A stretch of DNA of 64,000 nucleotides from Phalacrocorax aristotelis (GCF_949628215.1 NC_134276.1:134788125-134852124); one strand, 5' to 3'. Shown: positions 48,185 to 61,544, numbered from the stretch's first letter. The notes: generated from the letters alone by a model not told the origin. Numbers and translations: made by a program.

Positions 48185-49750
48185 TTTAATTGGATATATT
48201 TAGATTTTTTAAAGGCATCTTAGACTGCTCCACAAAGACAGAATCTTGATAGGGAGAAGGGATTACTAATGTAGGTCACTTTGGGGCCTTATCTTGTTTC
48301 ATATTTGAATTCATGGCCTTGGCAAAAATAAAAAAAGAGCATTTGGATGAAATTTGCTGATGGCACAAGGACAGAATGATCAGGATGTTATAAACAAATA
48401 CTGAAAGACCTCAGACGTTTGGATGAAATGAAATCTTGGATGAGATTCAGGTATGCAAAATTCCTGAGAACTCACCAATTGGAAATAAGAGAGAAGGAGG
48501 AAAAGGATCTTTGAGTATTAGCTGGTCATGCACCATGAACTGCTAAAAGGTAAATGGGATCCAGGAAAGTATCAAGAGAATTTTCTATTCAAAACATCTC
48601 CTATAGGATATTGTGAATAATTCTGATCATTCATTCTCAATAAAAATTCATTCAAATTGAAACAGGTGTAAGAATGGCTTCTAGGATTTTCTGGAGAATG
48701 AAGATCCTATCACCAGAACCTTGCCTAGTAAAATGGAGACTGGAAGAGATCTGATGGTTGGTCACGAACACACCTGTCAGTAAGCAACAGGTAGGGAAAG
48801 GAGCTTTTAAGTGGAAGGATGATGCTAGTTTAAGAACAAATAGGTATAGAGTGGCCAAAGTTAGGCTGAACAGTAGAAAAAAAAAATTCCAGAATTATAT
48901 CAAGACTTTCCAAAATGTCTTTATCCAAATTGTGCAAACAAAAAATTTTTTACAATTTTTAGCATTACAGTGTAAGACAAGAAGAACTGTCTCTGAACAA
49001 GAACTGTCCTTAAACAGCAAGCAAGGGTGGAATTGAGCAATTTTCATCATGGCAAAAGGTTAAAAGCAAAATGCCTTAACAATTTATCCTGTGCCCTTTG
49101 TTGTGTTTCTTTACTGTTCATTTGGAAAGAGGAGGTAAAAACAAACAGTGAAGCAACAACCTCTGCAGAAGACAAAGTAATTCAGAGTAGCCATATTAGA
49201 GGGGTCTCTGGAAGACTTCAGTCAGACCTAAGCAGGGAAGGTGACTGGGCAGTACATCAGTAATTGAAATTCAATGTCACAGTGCAATGGCAAGGGCTGA
49301 TGTTACCCCTTCTGGGGTTTAAATTAACTCTATAATAATCATAGGCATGAGATTTCAGTGCCGGTGTGGACAATCTTATCTGAATGCTCTGGGGAGGACA
49401 CACAAGGCTGCCCTTAAAGAGGAGACTTCAGGAAATGGTGACATGAGCAATTAAGGCCTGTAAAAACTCTGGGAGAGAGATTAGGAAAATTGAGGTTGCT
49501 ATTTTGGGAAGGAGAGATAAAAAAGTGGACAGTTTATGAAATAATCGCTAGAGTAGGAAAAGTAGACTTGAGAGGTTCTGTTCTTCCTGTACCATAATAT
49601 GAGATCAAAGGGACCGTTCAATGAAACTGGGGAGTGAAAATGGGGAGACACTTTTCCATATCATGAGATTACACTGGTGAATTTCTTGCCCAAGGAAGTC
49701 GTTGAGCCAAATACTGCACTAGCTTTCAGAAAGAACCAGACATTTATGTA
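48185..49750 (+). mobile_element. Old CR1/L3-like LINE remnant
   Basis: Plus-strand translation gives worn reverse transcriptase blocks in the right order: IYLDFLKAS-stop-TAPQ near 48195-48235 (family YLDFSKAFDTVP), MKFADGTR near 48349 (catalytic FADD degraded to FADG), LKDLRRLDEM then WMRF near 48400-48450, and KDL-stop-VLAGHA near 48505. The 3' part (AGATCAAAGGGACCGTTCAA and AATTTCTTGCCCAAGGAAGT) matches ancient CR1-type tails. Many stops and indels make it non-functional. It is clearly older than the CR1 copy at 5.2-6.3 kb. Borders are approximate. Confidence 0.65.
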
Positions 49751-52700
49751 GCTCTCATGAGTGTCTAGCACAGTCATCAATGACAATACACTTGGAACAG
49801 GGGTATTTGTTAGGGTTATGTCCCCACAAGCTGTTGAGAGGTTGTGAGGGGGAACATCCTGGCTGGGGATGCATGGTAAGTGACTGATGCTCAGGAGAGA
49901 CTGTAGCGAAGGATGTCCCAAAGGTGTGTGAGTCACACTGAAACATAAATGAATTTAAAATGAAGATACAGAGCTCAAGAAGGGGGCTGACTAACACTTC
50001 CTTTCATGGACAGGCATCTGCCGTCCTACTCTTCCACCCAGCCCAAGGTGGTAGAGTGGAAACAGGAAAAGGAAACAGCCATTTAACTTGAACTTAATTC
50101 AGTTTCTTCTCTGAACTGTTAAAGCTTTCTCATCAGACCACATTTGAAAGCACAACATATTCCTTCAAGTGGTGCTATCATTGGCCAGACACAGCCCTAA
50201 TTACTTGCAGGATTTTTTGACAAAATTCAAAACTGAAGTTGTCGGTTTATAGGAATAGTGAGCATCAGATGCCTTTCTTTTCCAATAAAGGAGGAACTGG
50301 GATAACTGTGTTCCTGTGCATAATCAGAAGACTTTTGTCTCAAACATTTGAGGAGACACAGGATGAATAGAAGGGGAAAAAAAAAAAACTATTTACAAAG
50401 GCATGTGTAAGGTTTTCAAAGGCTTTTTGAATGGCTCCTGTCCTGAAAATACTGCCCTCTCCTTAAGGAGTCTGTCCCAGGGAGAGAGATTACTTGGTAA
50501 CAAACCGATGATAAACATTTGCAGAGTCCCTAAACGCCAGTAGGCTTGGTTCAGTCTGTGAGCTTTGAAATCTTTATGTGAATCATCCTTAGCCCTTCTT
50601 AAGAATTTGTATAAGCCAGCAGTTCTGCTCTGGGTTGCTTAAAATAGCATTGCTGCAGTTACAACATGCAGGTGATGATGCAAAATATTCAGAGCCAAGT
50701 TAGCCTGCAGCCTCTGGAAGAATTACTGTTGGCAAGATGAGTAACCATATATTCAAAATGACCACTTCTGGCCTGGAAGACTTATTTACCATTTGTTTCC
50801 TATCGGATTTAGAACTTCCGTGCTTCCCCAACTCTAGCTTTTTAGTGATTTCTGCCACATGCAGGCCAGTAGCTCAGGGATGCAATGTATTTGCCAGTAC
50901 TCCTCTTCAGTTCTTGATAGGCTGTACAAGATTTGAAGAAGCTCTCCTCCCCAGCTCAGAAGGAACATGGAGATCTGTAGATGAAGCTCTGGGAACACAT
51001 GAACCCTATTTTAAGGCTTTGTTTCAAAACAGCATTGGCTTTGGCTCTAATAGGGAGTCTTCATGTCTGGGATCAAATTAATGGGAGTTGTGTGGTAAAG
51101 CATGACTGTGGTAAAGCAATGCACTTGACCTATTAACCAGTGTTTTCAGTAACCTGGATCCTGAAAGCCATCAACAAGCTCTAATTTTCTAAAGGTAAAG
51201 CAACTTCAAAAAAAACCCCAATAAACTCTGCTCTGTCATCAGAGTGAATCAAGCATTACATGTAGAGATACACTAGTGAAAGATGACTTTGGACTTAAAC
51301 TGCATTAGTCCCTTGCCCCAAATTATTTTAGTACAAAGCAGAGAGCCTAAAGTAATTAGGAACTACGAAAAGTGAACAAAGTGTATATAAATTGGTGCAG
51401 AGTCCACTCAAAGAGAAAGACTGACTCTCTGGTAGTGGATTAAACAAGACTTCTCTGGCTCTGAGGCTAATAGGTATGGAGTGGCCATACTGTTAAACTC
51501 TCTTACCGTCCATAACAGGCTGGCTGCATGCAGACATCCTTCTGGACCATTCCTTGCTGACTCCTAAACCATGAACAGAACTGTTTGGGAGATTGCTAGT
51601 TGGTTGCTAACAAAACTTTAAACATCAAATTCCAGTGCTGGGGGACAGCCCCAGCCACCATTTCTTTAGCTAGAAGGGTTGTGTAAACAAATAATCTCTG
51701 TCACAAAATGGTTTGGAATTAATAAAGATCTGCTCCTGGCCTAAGTTGTAAAAAAAAATGCTCTTAATAAAATCCCATGTCTGTGAAGTTTCTAGAGATT
51801 CCTGTGTCTTTCAGACCCATGTGACCTGTCGCCATCATACTTTGGTGGGATGAAATTACCTCGTTTTGGAGCAGAGCAGTGGGCTGACAGGTTGGTGGGG
51901 TGTCTTGGACCGCCTAGTTTTGTGATGTCTGTGGAACCAGGTGTTTAACTCAAAATGGCTGAGGACCACCATCTGTCCTCCACCACCTTCCAGCGACGTG
52001 GTGGCAAACAACTCCCTAGTGCCAGTCTCTGCTCTGTGGCCTGAGGTGGCAGTTGTGAATGCACTGGACAGAACGTGAAGCTAAAACATGAAGCTGTAGA
52101 GAGCTGGGTGAGAGAATCACTGGCAATTACAAGTCCCTGAAACGCTCAGGCTTCCTGTCTTGCCAGTGGACATCAGTACTGATGTAGAGAATAAAAAATA
52201 AATTACCTAAAGCAAAGCATGTTTACAGCTGCACCAGGACCTTTCCAATTGGCCCCTGTTGGAAGTGGGAGTGCTGCATTGTAGGGTTCCTTCCTGGGAC
52301 CACGCTGAGGGTCACAGTAGTGCCAAACATCCCCACACAGTCCCTCTGCCTTTGCTTTAATGTTGTGAGTGCAGCATCCGCTGACTACCCTCTCCTGGGG
52401 TCTACATGAACCATTAAAAGAAGTGCCTTACCACCTTCTGCAGTGGAGGGCTTTTTTGGGCCCTCATGACACCACCAACAGCACACGCAGGAGACTGGGT
52501 CAAAAACAACCTGTGGTATAGGTGAACAGAACCAAAACAACATTGGTGGTCTTCATTAGTTTTGTGTGGCAAGGGAATGTTCAGCTCTGAGATGGGGTTA
52601 GTGAAGGAGCTGCTGCACTTCCACAAGTAGTTTCACATGGGGCGGAAGCTGGTGCTGGAGCGCCAACATCTGCATAGAGCTGGAGTGTAGCTGGCTGGTC

Positions 52701-54161
52701 CTGGGATTTCATCAGCTGAGTTACTGGGAGTGACAAGATATCATGAGTCATCCCTGCCTCTGGGAACACTGGAATGGGAAATTCACAGGGGGCTCTGTGC
52801 CTGACTGGTAAAGTCAGTTTGTTGGAGTTCAGGCAAGACGGTCACGAACAAGGTTGGGTGGTTCCAGCAGGCAGATGTGGCTGGGCTGGAGCAGGGAACA
52901 GGGGCAAGAGCAAGGCTGGCACGGGGTGAGGCACAAAGGCAGGGCTCCAACAAGGAGATAAGCATGGGTGGGAGCAAAAGCCAAAGGAGGACTACAATCA
53001 AATGCCATCAGGATGCTCTGCTTCTGAATTATCCATGATGTCTTTGGGTTTGGTGCCTTCCTTAAATGGCTAGACAGAGAGGGAGTCTGAGGCTGGCTGG
53101 TGGTTCGTATGTTCCTTGGTAAGCAGGGGTGCAGTCCTATAAGGAGATTTCTGCAAAAGGCAGATGTGGTTGGTAATTTTACATTCATTAACTGACCCAC
53201 TGTGGATGACTCATTTAGCAACTCTTGGGGCTAGGCTGAAGATTTCTAATTTAGGGTGTGCTAAACCACAAGCTTCAGAGGTTAGGAGAGGGTCTTGACT
53301 ACAGCATGTGGAGTAGTCAAGAAAACAGCCAGTGTTGAACTGAAAACTGTGGAGAAGGCTTGCAATGACAGGTGTAACCTGGAATCTAGATTAGATTAAA
53401 TAATAAATACATAAATACTCCAATAGCATTACTCCAATAACATTCTTCCCCACTCCATTCTAAAGCGAGGAAATTGTGACGTGGCCAGAGTAAAGGCCTG
53501 TGGAATAAATTGAGGGGAACAAGCCCCGCTCAGAGAATGGTGGGCACGGTGGATCTTGGTATTTATTCTACAGTTCCAGGTGCTTTTCAGTTGCCACCAG
53601 ATGGCAACCAAAATCCGTTTCAGCACAGCAGGATTCTGCAGACTGCTCAATTCCAGCTGCTTTCCTGGCTGAAAGGTTTGCAGAAAAAGGAAACAAGCCA
53701 ACGTGATTTTATCGTCACTAGGCATGTATACGTTGGCTTTTTATGAAGTTGGGTACTTGAGGACAGTGAAGGAGTGGTGACTGGCAAGCCGAGTCTTCCC
53801 TGACAGTCAGTTGTGAGTTGGTGCAGTCAGCTACGGAGCCTACCGTGGGCAGCCCTTGCTCATGATTAAGAGGAGTGTGGATGTGCCAGCCCGCACTGCA
53901 ATCAACATCTGCTGGCTATGCAGATGTGTTCTCAGTGACCCAGAAACAAAAATAGCAAGGGGTGAATTCAGGAGAGGCACTGAGATAGATGATCAGGCTT
54001 TGGGAGAGCCCTGAGGAGCACTGTAGCAGGGAGCAATGCAGTCCAGTTTGGGGGGGGTGGGGGGGGTGAGGGAGGTGCAGGGCCCCTCAGGCACCCAGAG
54101 CTGGCAGACTGAGTCACGCAGTCACTGCTGTGGGATTTATCCCCGCATCAAAATTCGTTTC

Positions 54162-54213
54162 TGGCAACCATTGTTTTGACCTCAGATGACTTTAGCATGG
54201 TTGCCATAGGAAC
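54162..54213. promoter_or_regulatory. X-box-like (RFX) site within a 10-bp inverted repeat
   Basis: TGGCAACCAT (54162-54171) and its exact reverse complement ATGGTTGCCA (54197-54206) are 25 bases apart. The right arm is part of GTTGCCATAGGAAC (54200-54213), close to the RFX X-box consensus. Further half-sites lie at about 54438 (CTTAGCAACC) and 54481 (GGGGCAAC). RFX binding is inferred from the motif only. Confidence 0.5.
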
Positions 54214-54311
54214 CAGTTTGCTCTTCCCTCCATGCCATCCATTTACTGTCTCTGGCAAGCAACTAGCTGTCAGTCAAACATTACAATAAATCAGCCATCC
54301 CCTCTGTGGCC

Positions 54312-54330
54312 CCTGCCGCTTAGCGGCAGG
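54312..54330. repeat. 19-base palindrome
   Basis: CCTGCCGCT and AGCGGCAGG flank a single T: a perfect 9-base inverted repeat. It could be a dimeric protein site, or chance. Confidence 0.7.
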
Positions 54331-56116
54331 TGGTCCTGCCTGTCCCTGCCCTCCTATTTTGCAACAGATCACTCCTAAGAGAAGTGCTGCCAGATCTTTT
54401 CCCTGCTCCCCGCTACCCGCCAAGCACAAGGACATTGCTTAGCAACCCCTGCCTGAGATGAGCTGGAGAGCCGGTTTCCAGGGGCAACGGCCACGTTTTT
54501 ACATCATAAATAACTGTTGGGGTACTTCACCGCACAACTGACAGCCTGCCCTGGCTAGTCGATCAGTGCAGAAGCAAACGGTGTCCGACAGCTAAATGAC
54601 TGCAGGAAACTGAATACCTAAAAATGGCTCTGCCTTGTCCAGGATTGGTAGAGGTGAGCTTGCGAAAGAGGATTTCCCTGTAGCGCACACAGCTAATGAA
54701 ACTCACATAGCTAATTTGGAGGCGGGGCGGCTCATCTGCCAAGTCCTGGCAGAGTTACAGTCATTCAGAGAACATGAAAAGGAAGAGAGAGGGAGGAAGG
54801 AAGGAGCAGGAAGGAGGGGAGACTGGTGAGGGGAACAGGGAAAGAAAAAGAGGGAGTGGGTGGGATAGCTGGGGTGAGGAGAGGCAGCAGGGTGGAGTGG
54901 CTGGGAGGGCAGCCGGGAAGCCACGTGATGGGTGCCAGATAGGAGAATGGGATGCAGCCACAGGTGGGAGGTTTTGGGAATGAGCATGTGTTGAAATGAA
55001 TGCTTACCAAGATTTATGTACCCCAGAAAACTCATTTGAAACCTGTAGCTAAAAGCAAGATAAAGAAAATTTTAAGTTGCAAAAAGATCTAGAGCTGGGA
55101 ACCTTAGGAAAAATGGGACTTGGCTGTAAGTCTGCAGTCCTACAGCACAGGAAGGAAGTTGGAAACTCTTCAATACACATGCAACAGACATGACGTACAT
55201 TGCAGATCCCTTGCAACAAAACAGCAGAGCTCTGCTGTAGCCAAATAATAGTGCCTTCTGTATTGCACTGCCAACAGACAAGCTGTAGAAAATGTTACAG
55301 ATTTGTGCACATCTGGGGAGCAGGCCAAGAAGCTCTTTATGCTGGTTAAATCAAGATCATGCATCAGTGTTTCTTTAAGTACAAAAGGGTACAGCAAAAC
55401 AAATAACTCCTTTTCATGCTATTTAACATTATCCACAATGCATTATGGATATGTGTGCCTACGTGCTGTTTTGTAAATGATCTGACCCTTTAAGGCTTCC
55501 TGTTTATAATTTTCTTGTAGCTTCTGCCCTCTTTTAACAGCGGCAAGGAAAGAAAACCCAGGCCACTGGACAAAACGGTTAGGTGCCATAAGGAGACAGG
55601 AGTGTTTCAGTATATTGGTGTCCATTTAAAGACATAAAAGACCTACTAATTGACCTTAAAGTTGGATGACTAATACAAAATAGCTGGAATTTTGCTAGCG
55701 TTCCCCCAATAACACTGTGGTTCAGCTAAGAGAGGAGGTTCTGGTCCTCATGGGGGCCTGTTGTCTCACAGGGCAAAGGGGAGCTATGTGGAGCACCCCA
55801 ACACCATCAGACCTCGCCTTGTCCAGCATCCCTGGGCACTGGCCAGCAGAGGGGAGTGCTGGAGTGGCTTAGCTCCTGTTATGCAATTCAGGTTTTGCTA
55901 CCACCTGCCCTCTCCTGGGTACCAGAGGCACCGCTGGCAAAGTGGAATCAGGCCTCCTTGTCGTTCTTGATGTTAGCTGTTACTCAGTCCTATCTGTAAC
56001 GTTTTATCTTCATGCTGTCACTCCAGCCTTACTCTCTAGTCTCTCTTTTGTTCCCTCTCTGCCTCCCTGTATGATTAGTGACAGTCCTACCAGATCCGGG
56101 CCTCACCTTACGGGTA

Positions 56117-56719
56117 TGGTCATGGTTTAGCCCTGGTCAGCAACTGAGCACCACGCAGCTGCTCGCTCACTCCCCCCCCATGGTGGGACAGGGGAGAGAA
56201 TCAAAAGGGTAAAAGTGAGAAAACTCGTGGTTTGAGATAAAAACAGTTTAATAGGTAAAGAAAAAGCTGCACACACAAGCAAAGCAAACCAAGGAACTAA
56301 TTCACTGCTTCCCACCGGCAGGCAGGTGTTCAGCCATCCCCAGGAAAGCAGGGCTCCATCACGTGTAATGGTTATTTGGGAAGACAAATGCCATCACTCC
56401 AAACACCCCCACCTTCCTTCTTCTTCCCCGACCTGTGTATACTGGGCATGACATCATACGGTGTCGAATATCCCTTTGGCCAGTTTAGATCAGCTGTCTT
56501 GGCTGTGCCCCCTCCCCTCCTGGCTTCTTGTGCACCTGGCAGAGCATGGGAAGCTAGAAAAATCTTTGGCTAGTATAAGCACTACTTAGTGACACTTAGC
56601 ACCTACTTAACAACAACTAAAACATCAGTGTGCCATCAGCACTATTTTCATACCAAATCCAAAACACACTACACCTGCTACAGTGAAGAAAATTAACTAT
56701 CCCAGCCAAAACCAGGACA
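56117..56719 (-). mobile_element. Solo-LTR-like element of an avian endogenous retrovirus
   Basis: On the minus strand it starts TGTCCTGGTTTTGGCTGGGA, then TAGTTAATTTTCTTCACTG, continues with a CTAAGTAGTGCTTATAC-like block, and ends with CTCAGTTGCTGACCAGGGCT then AAACCATGACCA. I recognise this as a long-known bird LTR type. It is about 600 bases. An ATTAAA on the minus strand (56247-56252) may be its poly(A) signal. No internal retroviral genes adjoin it, so it is a solo LTR or fragment. No clear target-site duplication was found at the assigned ends, so the borders, or the copy, may have decayed. The family name is not assigned. Confidence 0.75.
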
Positions 56720-59700
56720 CATATCTAGGATAGAAAAGAAGTTCTTTGTTCTTCTAAAAAAACCCCACTGTCTTTGACTTTGAGGCAGGATCAATAAACT
56801 TGGAATGAGAAGCAAGTACATACATATTAACATAAATACATACAAAGGGGAAGTATCTAAATGAGAAAAACCATGTGATCCACCTGAGAGTAAATCAGGG
56901 TAAGATTCACTTATGAATTAGATTACCCTGAAAAAGAGGGTAAAAAAACACCTTGTGAGTAGCTGAGTCTGAAGGGGAAAAACAATACTTATGTCCTGTA
57001 TAGGGTGATGAAGAAGTTGTGTAAAGGAGCCTCTTTGGGGCAGAAAGGGAGGAAAAATAGGCAGGCTCCAAAAGACAATGACCAGAACAAAAATGAGAAG
57101 AGAGTCTTGGAAAGAGTCAGAAACTGATAAAAACTGAGGGATAGGCAAAGAAACTGATTTCTTGCCTCAATTAGGATTTAAAGTGCATCTTTTAGATTCT
57201 AACTTGATCCATTTAACATGACTTAAAGCCAGTCTGCTGTGTCCATATTAAACTGGTTAAATGACTGGATTATCATTTGTGGCTACCATTGCACATTAAA
57301 CTCAGCCTAGATTAAGCCTGAGAAAGACAGGAGGAGGTGGATGTTGGAAAAAATGAGGCTGGAGAGGAGAAAGATGATTGTGAAGAGATGATGGAGACGA
57401 TAACTGTTGCAAAGGCAAGGGGAAGTGTAATGTGCAAGAGAGGCAATGTAGGAGATGGGCAGTGATGGGTGCACAAAGAGTTTGGGCGTGAAAAGGGACC
57501 TGTCCTAGAGAGCAAGAATGGGGCAGATGCAAGTGTGGTGAGAGGGGAGGCTGGGGTATCCAGTTGCACATTGCCATCATGTTACCTTTCTTGGAGCTTT
57601 GGCTGCAGAGATGCAAAGGTGGAAGAGAACAGAAGGGCCAGAAATTCCAGTTGCCATGGAGGTGGGGAACAGGGGATAATGGGATTGTGAAATTAGAAGG
57701 CTTGAAGTCTATTTCCAGTTCTGGCATGCCTGACCTGTGTCATATGGCATGGGCGTTAAATAACTCTGACCTTTTAAACTATTGGGAATATTAGTTGCCA
57801 CTGTTATGGTAGTTTCTCTGTGCAGACCTTAACATGGTGTTCTGAGTAAAGGACTTAATGGGAAATCAAGGCTGACTTCATCTGGAGAGATATTAATATG
57901 CCCAACAAGATCCCCTTGTTCTAAGTCCTTACTGGCTACAATGGCTCATGTCATACTTATTTATGAGGGGAAATAAACTGGTGTTCCTCTTGGTGGGGTA
58001 TCTATTCTGTTATGGCTACACCTATATCTGTTTTTATAGAAAATAAAAATTACCTCAATCAGTAATAAGTATCCTGCTTCCAAAGCCATTTTTAGTCTGG
58101 AAAAAGTGTAGACCTTTGAAACAACATGCACATCAGAAACAGATCATATTAGTATCAAAATTCATCGTGAAACAGGCTAATAAGAGAATTTTAAAACAGA
58201 TCCAGGACAAGATGACTCACAGGAAAAGCTACAAGAGGAATTCGTTTACAGTTCTCAAAAGCTGCCCATTTGTAACCTAAACTTTAACAAATGCAGATAA
58301 AAAGCCTAAAATGATCCAATGCACAACAGAAAAATCACAAATATTTTGTGTGCTTATGTGACCTGTGATTTGGTCGAAGGAGCCATTGGTGGGAGAACTT
58401 GGAATGTTTTAACACAGTCATAGATACCAACACTCCTCCTCTGAAAGAAGGAAAACAGTTAGCTTTTTACAAAATTCATGAGCCAGAATAACTCTGAAGT
58501 AGTCATAATTGTATACCTAAAGGCAGAGTCCTTGTCCCATGTGGAGCAAGTGAGGACACCTGATTGCTTCAGCTATGAATACAATTGGCAAGTTTTAACG
58601 GGGAGGAAGTGCCTTACAGTGCTTCCAGGTTTTTGTAGAAACAGATGAACTGCTGAGGTAAGAGAGATTGCACTGTGCCCTGTAGCAAGCCCAGAGGCAC
58701 CAGGAAACTGCTGCAGCTGGCTCAGATGTCAAAAGCTTTGTCCCTCCAGCCCCTCTGGAAGCAGGGAAGGGAAAGCAAAGCCAAAGGATCTTGCAGATTC
58801 CATGTCCGTCCATCAAGGATCACTGGTCTTGGGTCAGTGCTGGCATGCTGGGTCTGTGGCTGTGACAGTGAGATCCCCTTAGCAACACCTCTGCCCCAGC
58901 CTTTTGGAGGTAAGGGGGGAGAAGGAGAGTGTAGGCAAGGGGAAAGGAAGTAAGGAACAACTGAAAGGGCAAAGGAGGGAAGGTCCTGAAGGTCTGATCT
59001 TGAATTGGATCTGAGACCCAGCAGTGCTAGAGTCTGGTTACTATCTCCAGTGCAGCCACGTCCTGGTTCTCTTGGCCTTCAATTCACCAGGACAAGCAGT
59101 ACTGTTTGGTCAGTGCTTGTGGCTGGGCAACAAACAGTGTCTTTCTTAGGGGACAAGTGGAAAGAGATCAGCCTTTCTGCTCTTCAGAATGGGAGAAGAT
59201 CTCTTGGAAGCAGAGGGTTGCAAAGTCCTGCAGACAGCACAGCTTACATGATGACCCAGATGTAGCTCCTCCTTTTGCTGGCTGCCTTTCACCTTCCTGT
59301 TTTCCTTGGTGAAGGCAGGTGAGGCTGGAGATCCAGCCAGGTCAGCTGAGGCTGGGGCAGGGGGCGGGGTGGGGGAGGGAGGCACCAGTATCGCAGTCTC
59401 CAGAGCAGGAGGTGTTGCACTGGGGAAAGTGCTTGGAAAGTGGCAGGGTGATAGCATGTCAGGGAATCATGAAGGCAGCTGAAGAAAATGTCACAGGGCA
59501 GGCAGTGAGGGCAAAGATTTCAAATGGTAACAGAGCTCCTTCATGAGGATTACCTGGGTGTGTAACAGAGGGATGCTTCAGGCAGAGGGGGCCCCACGGA
59601 AAGAGGCTTGTGGGAGAGCTGTAGGAATGACAGAGGTGGTATCTGGGGTGAGTAGACACAGGCTTGTCTGTGTTGGATTGCTGTGTTTAGTCTCCATCCA

Positions 59701-61544
59701 GTTTTTCAGATTGTAATAACTGTGTTCGCGTGATTTGTCCAATGGGTGAGACACATGATGTGCATTCTCCTGTTCTCTTTGAAAGTGAGTTAAATTAGTT
59801 GTCACTTAAACTGCCATGGGTCCATCTTATTTTCACATTGGTAGAGGTTGACAGATTCCCAGTGGTGGATCACAAAGTGGGGCAGCTCTGGTGGGTCTCC
59901 AAAGCTGCAGGGAAGGTGGGGATACAGGGAACACAGGGTAGAGGGAACATGATACTTGAATGTCATTGATTGCTGTCAGATGTTGCAGCATCTTTCCAGC
60001 TGGGGAGGAGCCAGAGTGAAGTTAGGGCAATTGTAAGATCCTCCCTGCCATGGATAAAAACGATATCTGCTCCATGTGTCCTACTCCCACTGCTTAACGT
60101 GTATGCACTTGTTTCTATTCTGACCATGCCTCCCTGCTTAAAGGGTGGCAGAAAGGGTACAAAGGCAACAGAAGAGAAGGGTAAGTTATTTCATTATGGA
60201 AGCTTGCAGTGGAGTATAGGGAATAGCTTATCTGCCTTACAAGTCAGCCTGAAATGGAAATTTGGAAGAGAAAATGCCCCCACATCAGGGATTCTGCTGT
60301 AGAGTTACCCCACCAAGGTATCTCACTTTTGTTGCTTTTGTGGGAGTTGAAACATGACTGCCTACCAGCTGAGCATGTGACAGAGGAGGGAAAGCAGAGT
60401 GGAACTGGAAAGGCTGGTGTCTGCCAGGGAACATGGGCATGGTTTATTGCCTGAGAGCTGTGTGTGCTTATCAACCACATCTCCTTCTGGATCTCTGTAG
60501 CCTTTTTTGTACTAGAAAACAGAGGACCCAAACTGACCTCCCTGCTGTCTTCTGGGCACCTTAAAAACTGATCGTTGGAAGGGACTGGGTAGGTTCAATG
60601 CCCACACCTGCTGCCTGGCAGGAGGAGGTAGCTGATCTCCATAGAGCATACTGAACTAATGTAAACTGCTGTGCTGAAGCAGGTTTACATAAGGTCCAGA
60701 AATTAGGCAATTAGGGAACCAAAAATAGAGACAGAAAAAGATGTAAGGTATTTGGGCATGTCATGTCAATTCTCTGACTGGGGTCAAGCCAGGTCTTCAC
60801 TGCACTGCAAGCCACCAAGGTTTTGTTTAGCCTTTTGAAGGTCCCTGTGGGGAGAACAGGCCATAGGGCTGCAAGAATATTTTTAGTATGTATTCTTCAG
60901 TGTTAGTTTGGTCCTCTCTTTGACCAGGTTGTCTCCTGTCAACAACAGTTTGGGAACAATGTCACAGTACTGAGCAGTTCTTATGCCTCTCAGTAAAAAG
61001 TAAGAATATGCTTGGGCTCACATAGGCAGTCACAACAATACTTTCATGTTCTGTGCAGCAATATCCCAAGGGCTGTACCCCAGCTTCTTTTGGTGCATAC
61101 ACCACCCAGTGAGGAGCTTTGGTTTTCCTCCCAGTTTAGGGTGAGTGTCCTACTGGAACATCAGTTTCCCAGTCACCTAAGCATGAAAATTTGGAGTGCA
61201 ACTCTAAAGGATATTTTCTTGTTTCTGGTCTGGGCTAGATGGCCAGACTCTGACATGTGTATGTTCCCCTGATAGCATCAGCTGTGCACATTCCCAGCAG
61301 GCAAGTGAGGGTTTATAACCCATAACTACACTTTCTTGCTTTCCAGCAAATTATTCTTTTGTACTAGAGGCTTCAAGTAAGTAAGGGGGCATGAAATCTA
61401 GGATGAACGTGAACCACATTGAAAACACAGCATTTGTAGTGGCTCTGTTTAGCAGACCTAGCAGCCACCTGTGTCATGGTGTCTGCTTTTAGTCCAGAGG
61501 AAGATCATGGATTGCCTAGCTGACGAAGCACTGATCTGGGTCTC

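Larger units (their letters stand above)
49751..56116. other. Intergenic: no gene seen
   Basis: No coding exon is recognised. Notable non-coding features are a G-rich run near 54050-54066, an X-box-like cluster near 54160-54490, a 19-base palindrome at 54312-54330 and a purine-rich tract near 54775-54870. Confidence 0.5.

Noticed and set aside
51370-51850. TATA-like GTATATAAATTGG near 51378 followed by two AATAAA hexamers (about 51719 and 51766) and a TTTGGTGGG that could be a primer-binding site: a possible second LTR
   Set aside because: No matching LTR ends or family resemblance could be identified; the signals are short and may be coincidence.
52570-53340. Long minus-strand open frames near 52.8-53.7 kb
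   Set aside because: The translations are Pro/Leu/Ser-rich without domains, and no splice or start context supports an exon.
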